Shown here one piece after another: positions 42,280 to 52,143 of a stretch of DNA of 64,000 nucleotides. The DNA is from Neoaquamicrobium sediminum. GTDB lineage: Bacteria > Pseudomonadota > Alphaproteobacteria > Rhizobiales > Rhizobiaceae. The first letter of the stretch is position 1. Each line of letters starts with the position of its first letter. The stretch covers positions 124,001-188,000 of the forward strand of contig NZ_JABETK010000004.1 of assembly GCF_013240295.1 (NCBI RefSeq), read 5' to 3'. The notes below the pieces were generated by a model, which had not been told where the DNA came from, made no database searches, and saw only the letters and a program-made list of their open reading frames with translations. The position numbers and the translations under genes were made by a program.

Positions 42280-42311
42280 GCGTGGCTGGGGCTTCACCGT
42301 TCCAGCCACGC
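42280..42311 (+). terminator. hairpin after the RidA gene
   Basis: GCGTGGCTGG and CCAGCCACGC form a perfect 10-bp stem with a 12-base loop, 14 bases after the stop. There is no T-run, so confidence as a terminator is modest. The rest of the gap to 42550 shows no gene. Confidence 0.45.
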
Positions 42312-42550
42312 CCACCTTGCATCCTGCCGCCGCAAAAGCCACGTTTCCATTCCCCAGCGTCATCCAAACCCTTGCCGCGTCAGGGGTTGCGTTAACATGA
42401 ACGAAACCAATCCTCGCCTATTGATGCAGCGGGGCTTGGTGGGGGAATAACCAAAGGCATGATGCCGCGCTCCCGATCCGGCTGGACCGGAATGTCGATT
42501 ATCCAGATCAGCGCATAGCCGCGGTTCCCTGCGGCTCGGGAATCTTTGCA

Positions 42551-44143
42551 ATGGCCGCATCGAATGCGACCCGGGTGACGCTCGAAGAACGCCTCGACTT
42601 CATCGGTCTCGATTCCTCGACCCGTCAGAATCTGAGGAACCTCAAGCCTCTCCTTTCGCGCGAAATCGGCCCGGCACTGAACGTCTTTTACGACAAGGTG
42701 CGGACCAACCCGCAGACCAGCGGCTTCTTTTCGTCCGCAACCCATATGGAGACCGCGAAGGGTCGGCAGGCAACGCACTGGACCGGCATTGCCGAAGCAT
42801 CCTATGGCGACAGCTACGAGCAGGCGGTCCGGCGCATCGGCGAAACCCATGCTCGTCTCGGCCTCGAACCGACCTGGTACATCGGTGGCTATGCGCTCGT
42901 GGCGGAGCATCTCGTCAAAGCGGTGGTCAAGGAAAACTGGCCGCGCCTGATGTCGCGCAGTGGGCCGGAAGCCATGAGCCAGGCGCTTGTCGCGCTGCTC
43001 AAGGCGATCATGCTCGACATGGACCTCGCGATCACCACCTATCTGGAATCGCTGGACGAGAAGCGTCGGCAGGCGGAAAACGCACGGCTCGAATCCGAAC
43101 GGCGCCAGAGCGAGGCGGTCAAGGCGATCACCAGGGCGCTTGGCGGCATCGCAGCCGGCGATCTGACGACGCGGCTTGAGGACGGGCTCGCCCCGGAATT
43201 CGACCAGCTCAAGGCCGATTTCAATCACACCGCAGCCGCGCTCGCCAGAACGCTTTCCTCCGTCGCGCAATCGGCGGACAGCATCGGTTCGAGCTCAGAG
43301 GAAGTCGGTCGGGCCGCCGACGACCTTTCGCGTCGCACCGAGCACCAGGCCATGCGGCTGGAGCAGACGGCTGCCGCGCTCAACCAGATCACCGGCAGCG
43401 TCAAGCGCGCCGCCGACGGCGCCTCGCAGGCTGCGGCCAAGGTGGTATCTACACGCGAAGAAGCACGGCACTCCGGCGAGATCGTGGGCAATGCGGTGCG
43501 CGCGATCAGCGAGATCGCAAAGTCCTCGCAGGAAATCTCCCAGATCATCGGCGTGATCGACGAGATCGCCTTCCAGACCAACCTGCTGGCGCTCAATGCG
43601 GGTGTCGAAGCAGCGCGTGCCGGCGACGCGGGCAGAGGCTTCGCCGTGGTAGCGCAGGAAGTGCGTGCTCTGGCGCAGCGCTCCGCTGACGCCGCCAAGG
43701 AAATCAAGACGCTTATCGCGACCAGCTCCGCACAGGTTGAGCAGGGCGTGAAATTGATGGCCGAAACCGGCGACGTTTCGGAGCGGATCATCGCCAGCGT
43801 GGTGGAAATCGATGAGCTGGTAGCCGGCATCGCGTCGTCGTCGCGTGAGCAGTCGTTGGGCCTGTCGGACATCAACACCGCCGTCAGCGAGATGGATCAG
43901 GGCACGCAGCAGAACGCGGCGATGGTCGAGCAGACGACAGCGGCCGTCCATTCGCTGCGCAGCGAGGCCGCGACGCTCGCCGAGGGCGTCTCCGCATTCG
44001 TTCTCGACAGCGCGCCTCGTGCAAAAGCGAAAGCGGCTGCATCACAGACGGGACGACCGGCAAGGGGGCAGCCGGTCTACGCAACTGCAGGGGCGACCGC
44101 ATTGGCGGTCAGGACGGAAACTTCCGAATGGGAAGAATTCTAG
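42551..44143 (+). CDS. globin-coupled soluble chemoreceptor
   Basis: A 530-residue methyl-accepting chemotaxis protein without membrane segments. The first ~175 residues are a sensor globin with the probable proximal heme ligand His100 in ETHARLGLEPTWY. A short HAMP-like linker leads to the signalling domain, with the hairpin tip [20 protein letters not shown] and methylation helices on both sides. The last residues WEEF form a CheR/CheB tether. Globin-coupled receptors usually sense oxygen. It is first in the che block, the position of icpA in Rhizobium and Sinorhizobium. The start at ATG 42551 has only GGGAA upstream. Confidence 0.92.
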   Translation: MAASNATRVTLEERLDFIGLDSSTRQNLRNLKPLLSREIGPALNVFYDKVRTNPQTSGFFSSATHMETAKGRQATHWTGIAEASYGDSYEQAVRRIGETHARLGLEPTWYIGGYALVAEHLVKAVVKENWPRLMSRSGPEAMSQALVALLKAIMLDMDLAITTYLESLDEKRRQAENARLESERRQSEAVKAITRALGGIAAGDLTTRLEDGLAPEFDQLKADFNHTAAALARTLSSVAQSADSIGSSSEEVGRAADDLSRRTEHQAMRLEQTAAALNQITGSVKRAADGASQAAAKVVSTREEARHSGEIVGNAVRAISEIAKSSQEISQIIGVIDEIAFQTNLLALNAGVEAARAGDAGRGFAVVAQEVRALAQRSADAAKEIKTLIATSSAQVEQGVKLMAETGDVSERIIASVVEIDELVAGIASSSREQSLGLSDINTAVSEMDQGTQQNAAMVEQTTAAVHSLRSEAATLAEGVSAFVLDSAPRAKAKAAASQTGRPARGQPVYATAGATALAVRTETSEWEEF

Positions 44144-44154
44144 AGGAGAGGGGC

Positions 44155-44442
44155 ATGGGCAAAACCGCCACGGAAAGCGTGACGCTTCCGAACGAACTCG
44201 ACATCAAGGCGGCCGGTCCGCTCGCGGCAGAGCTGCTGGCAGCACGCGGAAAGGACCTCGCTCTTAATGCGTCGCAGATCGAGCGCGTCGGCGGGCAATG
44301 CCTGCAGGTGCTGCTTTCGGCTGCCGCGACATGGGCCGCTGACGGCGCCGAGCTGACGATCGAGGAGCCTTCGCCCGCTTTTTTCGACGCGATCCAGACC
44401 GCAGGCCTCGACCTCACGCAATTCACCGCACGGAGCAACTGA
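44155..44442 (+). CDS. cheS: STAS-domain chemotaxis protein in the cheS position
   Basis: A 95-residue protein with a STAS fold pattern: LPNELDIKAAGPLAAELLAA, LNASQIERVGGQCLQVLL, then LTIEEPSPAFFDAIQTAGL. No Ser/Thr corresponding to a classical anti-sigma antagonist site is obvious. GAGGAGAGGGG precedes the ATG. It lies between the receptor and cheY1, the position of cheS (orf2) in Sinorhizobium meliloti, a protein of nearly equal size reported to bind CheA and speed dephosphorylation of CheY1. The symbol rests on position and size and needs an alignment. The stop is two bases before cheY1. Confidence 0.7.
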   Translation: MGKTATESVTLPNELDIKAAGPLAAELLAARGKDLALNASQIERVGGQCLQVLLSAAATWAADGAELTIEEPSPAFFDAIQTAGLDLTQFTARSN

Positions 44443-44444
44443 CG

Positions 44445-44810
44445 ATGGCGAAGACAATCCTGACCGTCGATGATTCGCGCACCATCCGCGAGATGCTGAA
44501 GGCGGCCCTTCTGGATGCCGGCATGGAAGTCGTGCAGGCCGAAGACGGTGTGCATGGCCTCGAAGTCCTGGAAACCTGCGATCCGGATGTGATCATCACC
44601 GACATCAACATGCCCCGCATGGACGGCTTCGGTTTCATCGAGGCCGTGCGTGGTTCCGACCGGCATCGCGCTATCCCCATCCTCGTGCTGACGACGGAAA
44701 GCGTCGACGAGAAGAAGGACCGGGCACGCCGGGCTGGCGCAAGCGGCTGGATCATCAAACCGTTCGATCCGGTCAAGCTCGTCACCGCGATCAACCGCGT
44801 CGCCGCCTGA
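44445..44810 (+). CDS. cheY1: chemotaxis response regulator CheY1
   Basis: A stand-alone 121-residue receiver domain. Acidic pocket VDDSRT, acceptor Asp53 in TDINMPRMDG, switch Thr in LTTES, conserved Lys in IIKPFDP. Position between the STAS gene and cheA equals CheY1 in rhizobia, which works as a phosphate sink rather than the main motor regulator. The stop is 19 bases before cheA. Confidence 0.93.
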   Translation: MAKTILTVDDSRTIREMLKAALLDAGMEVVQAEDGVHGLEVLETCDPDVIITDINMPRMDGFGFIEAVRGSDRHRAIPILVLTTESVDEKKDRARRAGASGWIIKPFDPVKLVTAINRVAA

Positions 44811-44829
44811 GCGAGGGAGGACACCGACC

Positions 44830-47060
44830 ATGGATACTATGGCCGCCATCAAGCAGACCTTCTTCCAGGAATGCGAGGAACAGCTCACCGAGATGGAAGA
44901 AGGCCTGATGGTGATCGAGCGCGAGGAAGGCGATCTCGAAACGATCAACGCCGTCTTCCGCGCCGTTCATTCGATCAAGGGGGCGCCGGTGCTTTCGGGC
45001 TCGACGACCTCGTGCGTTTCGCGCACACCTTTGAAACCACGCTTGACGGAATGCGCAGCGGCAAGCTGGAAATCACCCCGCAGATCGTCAAGCTCATGCT
45101 GCGCGCCGCCGACATCCTGTCCGACCTGGTGCGTATCTCCCGCGACGGCGGCGAGCTGGATGCTGCCCGCGTGGCGCAGATGGCGGAGGAACTCAGCAAG
45201 GCAGGCGGTGCTGTCCCCGCTCCGGCGGCTCCCGTTGCTCCTGTGGCCGACTTTTCGTTTGAACCTGTGGCTGCAGATGGTGACGGACCGGCAGTCGATG
45301 AGTTCGGTTTCGCGCCCGTCCAGATTTCCTTCGACACGCTCATCACCGACGGTGCGGGCAGCGACGGCCACACTTTCGAGATCAGCTTTACACCGCGACC
45401 GGAACTCTACGCCAAGGCCAACGATGCCCTGCGTCTGCTGCGAGAGCTTGGCCGTCTGGGCGAGATGAAAGTCAGCTGCGACGTTTCTGCACTGCCGGCG
45501 CTCGACGAGCTTGATCCGGAAGGTGCCTATCTGACCTGGAAAGTCAGCCTGACCACGGACGCTGATGAAAAGTCGGTTCGTGAGATTTTCGAATTCGTGG
45601 AATTCGATTGTGACCTGTCCATTGACGTCAATGTGGTTGGCATGGACGAGGAAAGTGCGGCCCAGACCGTCGAAGCCATCCTTGCCCAGGTCGCAGCCGA
45701 AGAAGCGGCCCAATCCGCCGCCGTCGAGCCTGTCGCAGTTGAGCCGGTCGTGATTGCGACAGAGCCGCAGGCAGCGCCGGATCCCGCACCCAGAACGCCC
45801 GTCGCAGCCAACCAGCAGTCCCAACCGGCAGCACAGTCGGGCCAGCAGCCCGGCGCCACCATCCGCGTTGATCTCGACCGTGTCGATCGCCTGATCGACC
45901 TGGTCGGCGAATTGGTTATCAACCAGTCCATGCTGGCGCAGCGTGTTACCGAGGCCGGCATCGCGCGCCTGTCGGATGTAGCTGTGGGCCTTGATGACCT
46001 CGAACACCTGACCCGCGAAATCCAGGATTCGGTGATGGCTATCCGCGCCCAGCCGGTGCGACCGATCTTCCAGCGCATGGCCCGCGTGGTACGTGAGGTC
46101 GCCGACATGACGGGCAAGTCGGTCCGCCTCGTCACCGAAGGCGAGAATTGCGAGGTCGACAAGACCGTTATCGAACGGCTGGCCGATCCGCTGACGCACA
46201 TGATCCGCAACGCGATCGACCATGGCCTCGAAAAGCCGGAGGATCGCGTGAAGGCCGGCAAGCCCGAGCAGGGTGTGGTCAAGATGGTCGCGGCACACCG
46301 CTCCGGCCGCGTGGTGATCGAGGTGTCTGACGACGGCGCCGGCATCAACCGCGCCAAAGTGCGCGAGATCGCGGTCAACAAGGGCATCATCGATGCCGAC
46401 GCCCAGCTCACCGATGCGGAGATCGACGATCTGATTTTCGCACCGGGCTTCTCGACTGCGGCAACCATCTCGGACGTTTCCGGTCGCGGCGTCGGCATGG
46501 ATGTCGTGCGCCGCTCCATCCAAGCGCTCGGCGGACGCATCACCATTTCCTCACGTCCCGGAAACGGCACAACCTTCTCCCTGTCGCTGCCGCTGACGCT
46601 GGCCGTGCTCGACGGCATGGTGGTCACGGTTGCCGGGCAGACGCTGGTCGTGCCGCTGTCGGCCATCGTCGAGACCCTTCAGCCGAAAGCCACCGATGTT
46701 CACGGGCTTGGCGAAAAGGCACGCGTGATCGCCATCCGCGGGTCTTTCATCCCGCTTGTCGATGTCGGCAGCGTGCTCAGCTACCGCGACGAGGAGGCCG
46801 ATCCGCTGCAGGGCGTGGCGGTGATGGTGGAGACCGAGAACCAGTCGCAATGCGCGCTGATGGTCGACGGCATCATCGGCCAGCAGCAGGTCGTCATCAA
46901 AAGCCTGGAAACCAACTACGGCCATGTCTTCGGCGTGGCGGCAGCCACCATTCTCGGCGATGGCCGCGTGGCTGTCATTCTTGACGTCGATGCAATTGTT
47001 GCCGGCTCTCGCAGCGATGTCGCGCGAGCCGACGCAAACCGAAAGAGGAGCGCAGCATGA
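44830..47060 (+). CDS. cheA: chemotaxis histidine kinase CheA (one-base frameshift)
   Basis: The central kinase of chemotaxis, bound to receptor arrays through CheW. Domains: HPt with His47 (FRAVHSIKGG), a P2-like region, an Ala/Pro/Gln-rich linker, dimerisation, the ATP-binding domain (HMIRNAIDHGLE N-box, SDDGAGIN G1, GRGVGMDVVR G2) and a CheW-like regulatory domain to the end. The frame breaks in the HPt at the G5 run 44979-44983; one more G gives HSIKGGAGAFGLDDLVRFAH. The repaired length is about 743 residues. The last base group overlaps the cheW start (ATGA). The error removes nearly all of CheA if uncorrected. Confidence 0.94.
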
Positions 47061-47533
47061 TCCAGGTCAGGGAACAGGACGCCACGGCGAGCAACGAGCT
47101 GATCGCTTTCCGCCTCGGCGAGCAGGAGTTCTGCGTCGACATCATGTCGGTGCGCGACATTCGCGGCTGGACGCAGACGACGCCGCTGCCCCATTCGTCG
47201 GCCTATGTGAAGGGCGTGATAAACCTGCGCGGCGCTGTGCTGCCGGTTGTCGACCTGGCCGCCAGGCTGGGTTTCGAGCCGGCGGAGCCGAGTGCCCGCC
47301 ACGTCATCATCATCACGCAGGTGGGACACCAGACGATCGGTCTGCTGGTCGATGCCGTCTCGGACATCCTGACCGTCGATTCCGGCGCGATCCAGGCGAC
47401 CCCCAACGTCGCCTCGGATCTGGCACGCACCTTCATGAAGGGCGTGATCGCGATGGAAGGCCGCATGATCAGCCTGATCGCGCTCGACAACGTGCTGACA
47501 CAGAACCAGGCAGGACAGGGCCTGCTGAACTGA
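47057..47533 (+). CDS. cheW: chemotaxis coupling protein CheW
   Basis: A 158-residue CheW adaptor that joins receptors to CheA. Conserved segments are [44 protein letters not shown] and GLLVDAVSDILTV. The start overlaps the cheA stop (ATGA). A second, similar CheW gene lies at 51515-51985 in the reverse block; the two share the unusual [10 protein letters not shown] segment, so they look like paralogues. Confidence 0.95.
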   Translation: MIQVREQDATASNELIAFRLGEQEFCVDIMSVRDIRGWTQTTPLPHSSAYVKGVINLRGAVLPVVDLAARLGFEPAEPSARHVIIITQVGHQTIGLLVDAVSDILTVDSGAIQATPNVASDLARTFMKGVIAMEGRMISLIALDNVLTQNQAGQGLLN

Positions 47534-47628
47534 CAACCCAGCCGCGCGGGGACCGGGAACGCGGCGACACACAGGGAAATCCCGCGCGAGCCGGCATTCG
47601 CCTCGGCGGGCAATAAGGAAAACGAGCT

Positions 47629-48018
47629 ATGTCACTTCTTGCTCAGTTGAAAATCCTCGTCGTCGACGACACGACAACCAGCAGGCTTCTCGTCAGGGAT
47701 GCGCTCGAAACGCTCGGCTTCCGCAACATCCAGGTGGCGGCCGACGGCGAACAGGCGATGAAGATGATGATGACGACACCGTCGCATCTCATCATCTCCG
47801 ACATGAACATGCCCAAGATGAACGGGCTTCAGCTCCTGCATGCGATCCGGACGTACAAGCCGACGTCGCGTACGCCCTTCATGATTCTCACCGGCAGCCC
47901 AGACCGGGCTGTATTGGACGAGGGGCGCAAGCTCGGCCTCAACAACTATCTGACGAAGCCTTTCAACCCCGACCAGCTTCGCAGGGCGCTGGAAGCGATC
48001 GTGGGCAAGCTTCACTGA
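47629..48018 (+). CDS. cheY2: chemotaxis response regulator CheY2
   Basis: A 129-residue receiver domain. Acidic pocket VVDDTTTSR, acceptor Asp58 in SDMNMPKMNG, switch Thr in LTGSPD, Lys in LTKPFNP. The sequence is closer to rhizobial CheY2 (VVDD.xTSRLL and NMPKMNGL) than to CheY1, so it is probably the motor-binding regulator. It is separated from cheW by 95 bases. The gene for the DxxxQ protein, a possible phosphatase, follows 90 bases later. Confidence 0.9.
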   Translation: MSLLAQLKILVVDDTTTSRLLVRDALETLGFRNIQVAADGEQAMKMMMTTPSHLIISDMNMPKMNGLQLLHAIRTYKPTSRTPFMILTGSPDRAVLDEGRKLGLNNYLTKPFNPDQLRRALEAIVGKLH

Positions 48019-48108
48019 GGATCTTCTTGCGGGCAGTCCGCACGCAAGGGGCAGAATGCCGGTCGCGGTTTTGGCCGGAAGTGCGAGTAAAGCGTAGGGT
48101 TGAGTATC

Positions 48109-48495
48109 ATGAGCCATGCACAGCGCGAAGACGCGGCAGAAACGGCCGAGCTTGTGGCCGACGTTCTTGCCCGCATCCAGTCCGAGCTTGAAGATATCGC
48201 GCGCCGTATCGACCGCAACCAGGCCGCCATCGCACGGTCGACCTGGGATGTAGGGGCGGCAGACGCTGCATACGTTCAGGCCATGCAGGATGCCGACCTC
48301 AGCGCCCAGCGTATTGCCGGCGTGGCGGATTTCCTGCGCGCCATTGGCGATGCCGCGCATCCACAATGGCGGATCGATACAAGCGCCGCGACAGGTGCCC
48401 TCAAGCTGACTGAGCTGGCGCGCTCGATCGGGCAGACAGGTTCCTCTGTCCAGGCTAAGGACGAAGCCGCTGCCGGCGAAGTCGACCTGTTCTGA
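48109..48495 (+). CDS. CheZ/CheT-like chemotaxis protein with a DxxxQ motif
   Basis: A 128-residue, mostly helical, acidic protein. Residues 59-69 read MQDADLSAQRI; D63LSAQ67 matches the DxxxQ phosphatase motif of CheZ (DLTGQ in E. coli) and of the small CheT protein of Sinorhizobium meliloti. The neighbouring Gln-Asp and Arg-Ile also fit a CheZ-type helix. The C-terminus EVDLF could be a partner-binding tail like that of CheZ. It lies just after cheY2 in the che block, so dephosphorylation of a CheY is a reasonable inference; no overall CheZ likeness is seen. The ATG at 48109 is chosen. Confidence 0.72.
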   Translation: MSHAQREDAAETAELVADVLARIQSELEDIARRIDRNQAAIARSTWDVGAADAAYVQAMQDADLSAQRIAGVADFLRAIGDAAHPQWRIDTSAATGALKLTELARSIGQTGSSVQAKDEAAAGEVDLF

Positions 48496-48501
48496 CAGGT
48501 T

Positions 48502-48831
48502 TCAGCCGAACACGGGCGTCCCTTCTACAAAGACCCTCATAGACGCTCCAAAAAGCAGGGTTGCACCCGTTACCGACATCGCGGCCGACGTTGCAATGTC
48601 GACACGATGCAACGGGTTTAGGACGATGCCGGCCGACGCCTCGTCAGAAACGCGTTTCATGGCGCGGACGCGCCACCACTGCAGCAACGACACTACCGCC
48701 AACGGCATTGCCCCGACCGAGTTGATAGGCAACGTCGAGGGCATGATCAGTCCGCTGGCCGCAACAAGGGCGGCAAGCAGCAGCCGCGTCACCGCCGACA
48801 GCAGACCAAGCCAATGCGCAATATTCTTCAC
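48502..48831 (-). CDS. possible small membrane protein
   Basis: An open frame of 109 residues between the two converging che blocks, starting with GTG at 48831. It has hydrophobic segments such as LLSAVTRLLLAALVAASGLI and SAAMSVTGATLLFGASM, consistent with three membrane helices. I recognise no family, and no good ribosome binding site is visible. It ends seven bases from the end of the DxxxQ gene. It may be genuine or a chance frame. Confidence 0.4.
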   Translation of the reverse strand: MKNIAHWLGLLSAVTRLLLAALVAASGLIMPSTLPINSVGAMPLAVVSLLQWWRVRAMKRVSDEASAGIVLNPLHRVDIATSAAMSVTGATLLFGASMRVFVEGTPVFG

Positions 48832-48915
48832 GCCGCGACTCTAGCGGGCTGCAGTCGCGAACGCTATCGCAGCTCGACGCGCCTGCGTTGCTGCCCGCGA
48901 CAACAACGCTTCAAC

Positions 48916-49511
48916 CTAGAACAGCTCGACTGAGCCCTCGCTTTCGACCGGCGGCACCGGCCGGGTACGGCGCTCGACATCGAACACCTGGATGCTCTCG
49001 CGTTCCATCAGCGATTGCCGGGCACGCCCGGAGACTGGCCAGAACTGCACCTTTCGCCCATGCTCGCCAAGCAGGCTTCCGCCCACATGACGAATGCGTT
49101 CGGCAGCGAGAAAGCGCTCCGCAAACTCCGCGTTCTGCCGGCCGACGTCGGTGAGACCGTCGATAAGCCGCGCTCCCCCAAAAGCTTGGCTTCGAGCCGC
49201 TCGCGCCGCGCTCCGCGCGACAGAAGCGCGTTGACGAGCAACTCCATGGCATGAACGCCGTGGCGCTGCGCCTGGGAATCCGTGCCTTGCGATCGATTGC
49301 CCGGCAGAAGAAAGTGATTCATGCCGCCGACACCGGCGACGGGGTCACGCATGCATGCGGCCACGCAGCTTCCCAGCAGCGTCGTCAGCACGGCTTCAGG
49401 ATCGTCGGTAACGAACTGCTCGCCCTGCACGACATGGACGCGGAGCCCGCCGGTGACGGAAGACGGTACGCCGGGCGGGCTTCGCTCGATCATGCCGCGT
49501 GTCATCGCCAT
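48916..49511 (-). CDS. cheD: chemoreceptor glutamine deamidase CheD (one-base frameshift)
   Basis: CheD deamidates Gln residues of chemoreceptors. The N-terminal part has the catalytic Cys in LGSCVAAC and the His in [10 protein letters not shown]. The frame breaks after LEAK; one extra base in the A4/C5 runs at 49175-49183 gives the typical [15 protein letters not shown], then [18 protein letters not shown] and an end SVELF at 48916. The repaired length is about 198 residues. Read without repair, the last third is nonsense. It is the last gene of the reverse block, 82 bases after cheB. Confidence 0.9.
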
Positions 49512-49593
49512 GCACTCCGCAGGCGAAGTCCGGTCGATCCCGACCCATCAGGTGGTGTTTCGGTGATTGCGTGCATATGGCCCCCTCTGCACA

Positions 49594-50634
49594 TCAAGCT
49601 GTTTCCCTAGTCGCGTTGCACCGGTTGATGATTTCCGCACCGATGCGTTCCAGCGGCAATTGCCGCTCGACCGCCCCTACCTCGAATGCAACCCTCGGCA
49701 TGCCGTAGACCACCGATGTCTGTTCATTCTGGCCGATTGTCGCCGCGCCCGCATTGCGCATGGACAAAAGCCCATTGGCCCCGTCGCGCCCCATGCCCGT
49801 AAGGATGACGCCGACAGCGCCCTTGCCGGCAACGCGGGCGACAGAATCGAACAGAACATCCACAGAGGGGCGGTGCCCGTTGACCGCAGGCTCAGGAACC
49901 AGCCTGCATCGAAGCTGCGTCGATCCGACGACCTGGAGATGGTTGTCGCCTCCTGGCGCCAGATAAATCTGGCCGACGCGGAGCTGTGCGCCTTCGCTTG
50001 CTTCCTCGACATGGGCGGCGCAGGTCCGGTTGAGGCGCTCCGCGAAGCTTCTGGTGAAGGTGCCCGGCATATGCTGGGTGATGACAGTCGGCGGACAGTT
50101 GGCCGGAAAGGCCGACAGGACAGACAGTAGCGCTTCCACGCCACCGGTCGACGAACCGATCGCGACGATCCGACCGTCGGGTTTGAAATCGCCACCGGCG
50201 GCATGGCTGGGTGCGCGATCGGAACCTGGACGCACCCTTGCCCGCGCGGCCGCCTTCACTTTGGCCGCCAAACTGGCAAACGCCTGCTCGGCGGGCACGC
50301 CGGCGGATGGCTTACCGACACAATCGATGGCGCCGATTTCCAGCGCCGCAAGGCTTACGTCGGCTCCGACCTGCGTCAGAGTGGAGACCATGACCACCGG
50401 CATTGGCCGCAGGCGCATGATCTTTTCCAGGAACGCCAGGCCGTTCATGTTCGGCATCTCGACGTCGAGCGTGATGACGTCCGGATTGAGCTGCTTGATC
50501 GCCGCCTCTCGCGCTTCGAGCGGGTCGCCGGCCTGCCCGACCACGGAAATCTCCGGATCCCGACGGAGCACGGCGGAAATGAGGCTGCGCATCGTCGCAC
50601 TGTCGTCGACGACGAGAACCCTCACCGAACTCAT
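49594..50634 (-). CDS. cheB: chemotaxis methylesterase CheB
   Basis: A 346-residue protein with an N-terminal receiver domain ([10 protein letters not shown], acceptor Asp57 in [10 protein letters not shown]) and a C-terminal methylesterase domain with the Ser of [11 protein letters not shown], His of QHMPGTF and Asp of [10 protein letters not shown]. It removes methyl groups from receptors after phosphorylation by CheA. It overlaps the cheR stop by ATGA. Both receptors of the window end in WEEF, which could recruit it. Confidence 0.96.
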   Translation of the reverse strand: MSSVRVLVVDDSATMRSLISAVLRRDPEISVVGQAGDPLEAREAAIKQLNPDVITLDVEMPNMNGLAFLEKIMRLRPMPVVMVSTLTQVGADVSLAALEIGAIDCVGKPSAGVPAEQAFASLAAKVKAAARARVRPGSDRAPSHAAGGDFKPDGRIVAIGSSTGGVEALLSVLSAFPANCPPTVITQHMPGTFTRSFAERLNRTCAAHVEEASEGAQLRVGQIYLAPGGDNHLQVVGSTQLRCRLVPEPAVNGHRPSVDVLFDSVARVAGKGAVGVILTGMGRDGANGLLSMRNAGAATIGQNEQTSVVYGMPRVAFEVGAVERQLPLERIGAEIINRCNATRETA

Positions 50635-51518
50635 CGAGCACCGTCCTTGAGACGATATGTCGTGAGACCATCGGTTTCAAACTTGACCATGTCGGTGACG
50701 CGCTCCGAATGGCCGACATAGAGCCGTCCGCCCGGGTTCAGCAGCGGCCCGAAGCGCCCCCAGATCCGCGCCTGTGTCGCCTCATCGAAATAGATGACCA
50801 CGTTGCGGCAGAAGATGGCGTCGAACCTGCCCTTCATAGGCCAGTTGCCCATCAGGTTCAGCTCGCGGAACGAGACCAGACGCCGCATTTCCTCGCCGGC
50901 ACCCCAGGCATCTCGTGCCCCGTCCTTGACCCTGACCATCCAGCGATCGCGCAGGGCCGAAGGCACCGGCTGTACGGCTTCGTCGGAATAGACGCCGGCA
51001 CGTCCCGTCGCGACCACGTTGGGGTCGATGTCGGTCGCGAGAATGCGCACGTCGTATTGTGCCGCATCCGGCAGCATGTCGAGTAGTGTCAGCGCGATCG
51101 AATAAGGCTCCTGCCCGGTCGAGCAACCCGCCGACCAGATGCGCACACGCCCCCGCGCCTTGGCACGGCTGACGAGTTCCGGCAGAACCCGGCTTTTCAG
51201 ATGCTCGAAATGATGCGGCTCACGGAAATAGCGTGTCACGTTGGTCGTTAGCGCGGCCAGCATGTTCTGGCGCTCGCTGGTTCCTTCGGAGCCGCCGACG
51301 AATTTGCAGTAATCGCGGAAGCTCTCCAGCCCCAGCGCCCGCAACCGCTTCGCGAGCCTGGAATAGACCAGCGAGGCCTTGCTTTCGGTCAGCGCAATGC
51401 CGGCGTCGTCGTACAGCATCCGCGCGATGGAGAGGAAATCATCGTTGGTGAAGAGGAACTCGCCCTCGACCAACGCCTGCTGGCGTGCACCCGTCGCAGG
51501 CCTGATGGCGGTCGTCAT
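50631..51518 (-). CDS. cheR: chemotaxis methyltransferase CheR
   Basis: A 295-residue S-adenosylmethionine-dependent enzyme that methylates receptor glutamates. The N-terminal helical domain is followed by [17 protein letters not shown], the SAM site [22 protein letters not shown], and FCRNVVIYF. It overlaps cheW2 upstream and cheB downstream by four bases each. CheR of this type binds a C-terminal pentapeptide on receptors, and both receptors here have one. Confidence 0.96.
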   Translation of the reverse strand: MTTAIRPATGARQQALVEGEFLFTNDDFLSIARMLYDDAGIALTESKASLVYSRLAKRLRALGLESFRDYCKFVGGSEGTSERQNMLAALTTNVTRYFREPHHFEHLKSRVLPELVSRAKARGRVRIWSAGCSTGQEPYSIALTLLDMLPDAAQYDVRILATDIDPNVVATGRAGVYSDEAVQPVPSALRDRWMVRVKDGARDAWGAGEEMRRLVSFRELNLMGNWPMKGRFDAIFCRNVVIYFDEATQARIWGRFGPLLNPGGRLYVGHSERVTDMVKFETDGLTTYRLKDGAR

Positions 51519-51985
51519 GCTGCCTCGGCTTCCTTTTCGGGCAGAATGCGCTCCAGGCCGATCTCGCCGATCATGCGCCCTTCGACGGCAAGGATGCCGC
51601 GAATGAAAGAGCGTACCGTTTCGCTCGCAACATTTGGCGTGGGCTGAAGCATGTCTTCCGTTACGCTGAGAATGTCGCAGACGGCATCGACCAACAGTCC
51701 AGTCTCCTGCTCGCCGACGCGCACAACGATGATGACGTGGCGAGCTTCCGGCGTTGTGAAGCCGAAGCCAAGGCGGGCCGAGAGGTCGATGATCGGCAAC
51801 ACGGTCCCCCGCAGGTTGATGACGCCGCGCATGAACTTCTGCGCATGCGGCAGCGGGGTTGCCGGTGTCCAGCCGCGGATTTCGCGCACCGACATGATGT
51901 CGACGCAGAATTCCTGCGCGCCCACACGAAATGCGATCAGTTCGCGGCGGCGGTCGGACGCCCTTCTATTCAGATGTTCGCTCAT
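51515..51985 (-). CDS. second CheW coupling protein
   Basis: A 156-residue Che[45 protein letters not shown] and [13 protein letters not shown] are conserved. The C-terminus extends to EKEAEAA. The ATG at 51985 has AGGA seven bases upstream; the stop overlaps the cheR start. With the receptor upstream it forms the reverse-strand block mcp-cheW-cheR-cheB-cheD. Confidence 0.94.
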   Translation of the reverse strand: MSEHLNRRASDRRRELIAFRVGAQEFCVDIMSVREIRGWTPATPLPHAQKFMRGVINLRGTVLPIIDLSARLGFGFTTPEARHVIIVVRVGEQETGLLVDAVCDILSVTEDMLQPTPNVASETVRSFIRGILAVEGRMIGEIGLERILPEKEAEAA

Positions 51986-52143
51986 TTTTTGTCCTGAGAC
52001 TCCGCCGGTACACGAAGCAACAGCAGAAACTGCACGTGCCGAGAATGTGCTGGACGGCGTTAATTTCACGTTTAGTGCAGCCAGCACGTTCGGTTGCCGA
52101 AAGATGAGACCGCCGCTGTTCCAGCGACGGTCTGATTGTCTGG

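Noticed and set aside
44967-46523. A 518-residue reverse-strand open frame inside cheA
   Set aside because: It is a shadow of the cheA coding frame, with no independent support.
48026-48048. CTTGCG/CGCAAG hairpin after cheY2 as a terminator
   Set aside because: The stem is only six base pairs, without a T-run, and the next gene follows on the same strand, so it is more likely incidental.
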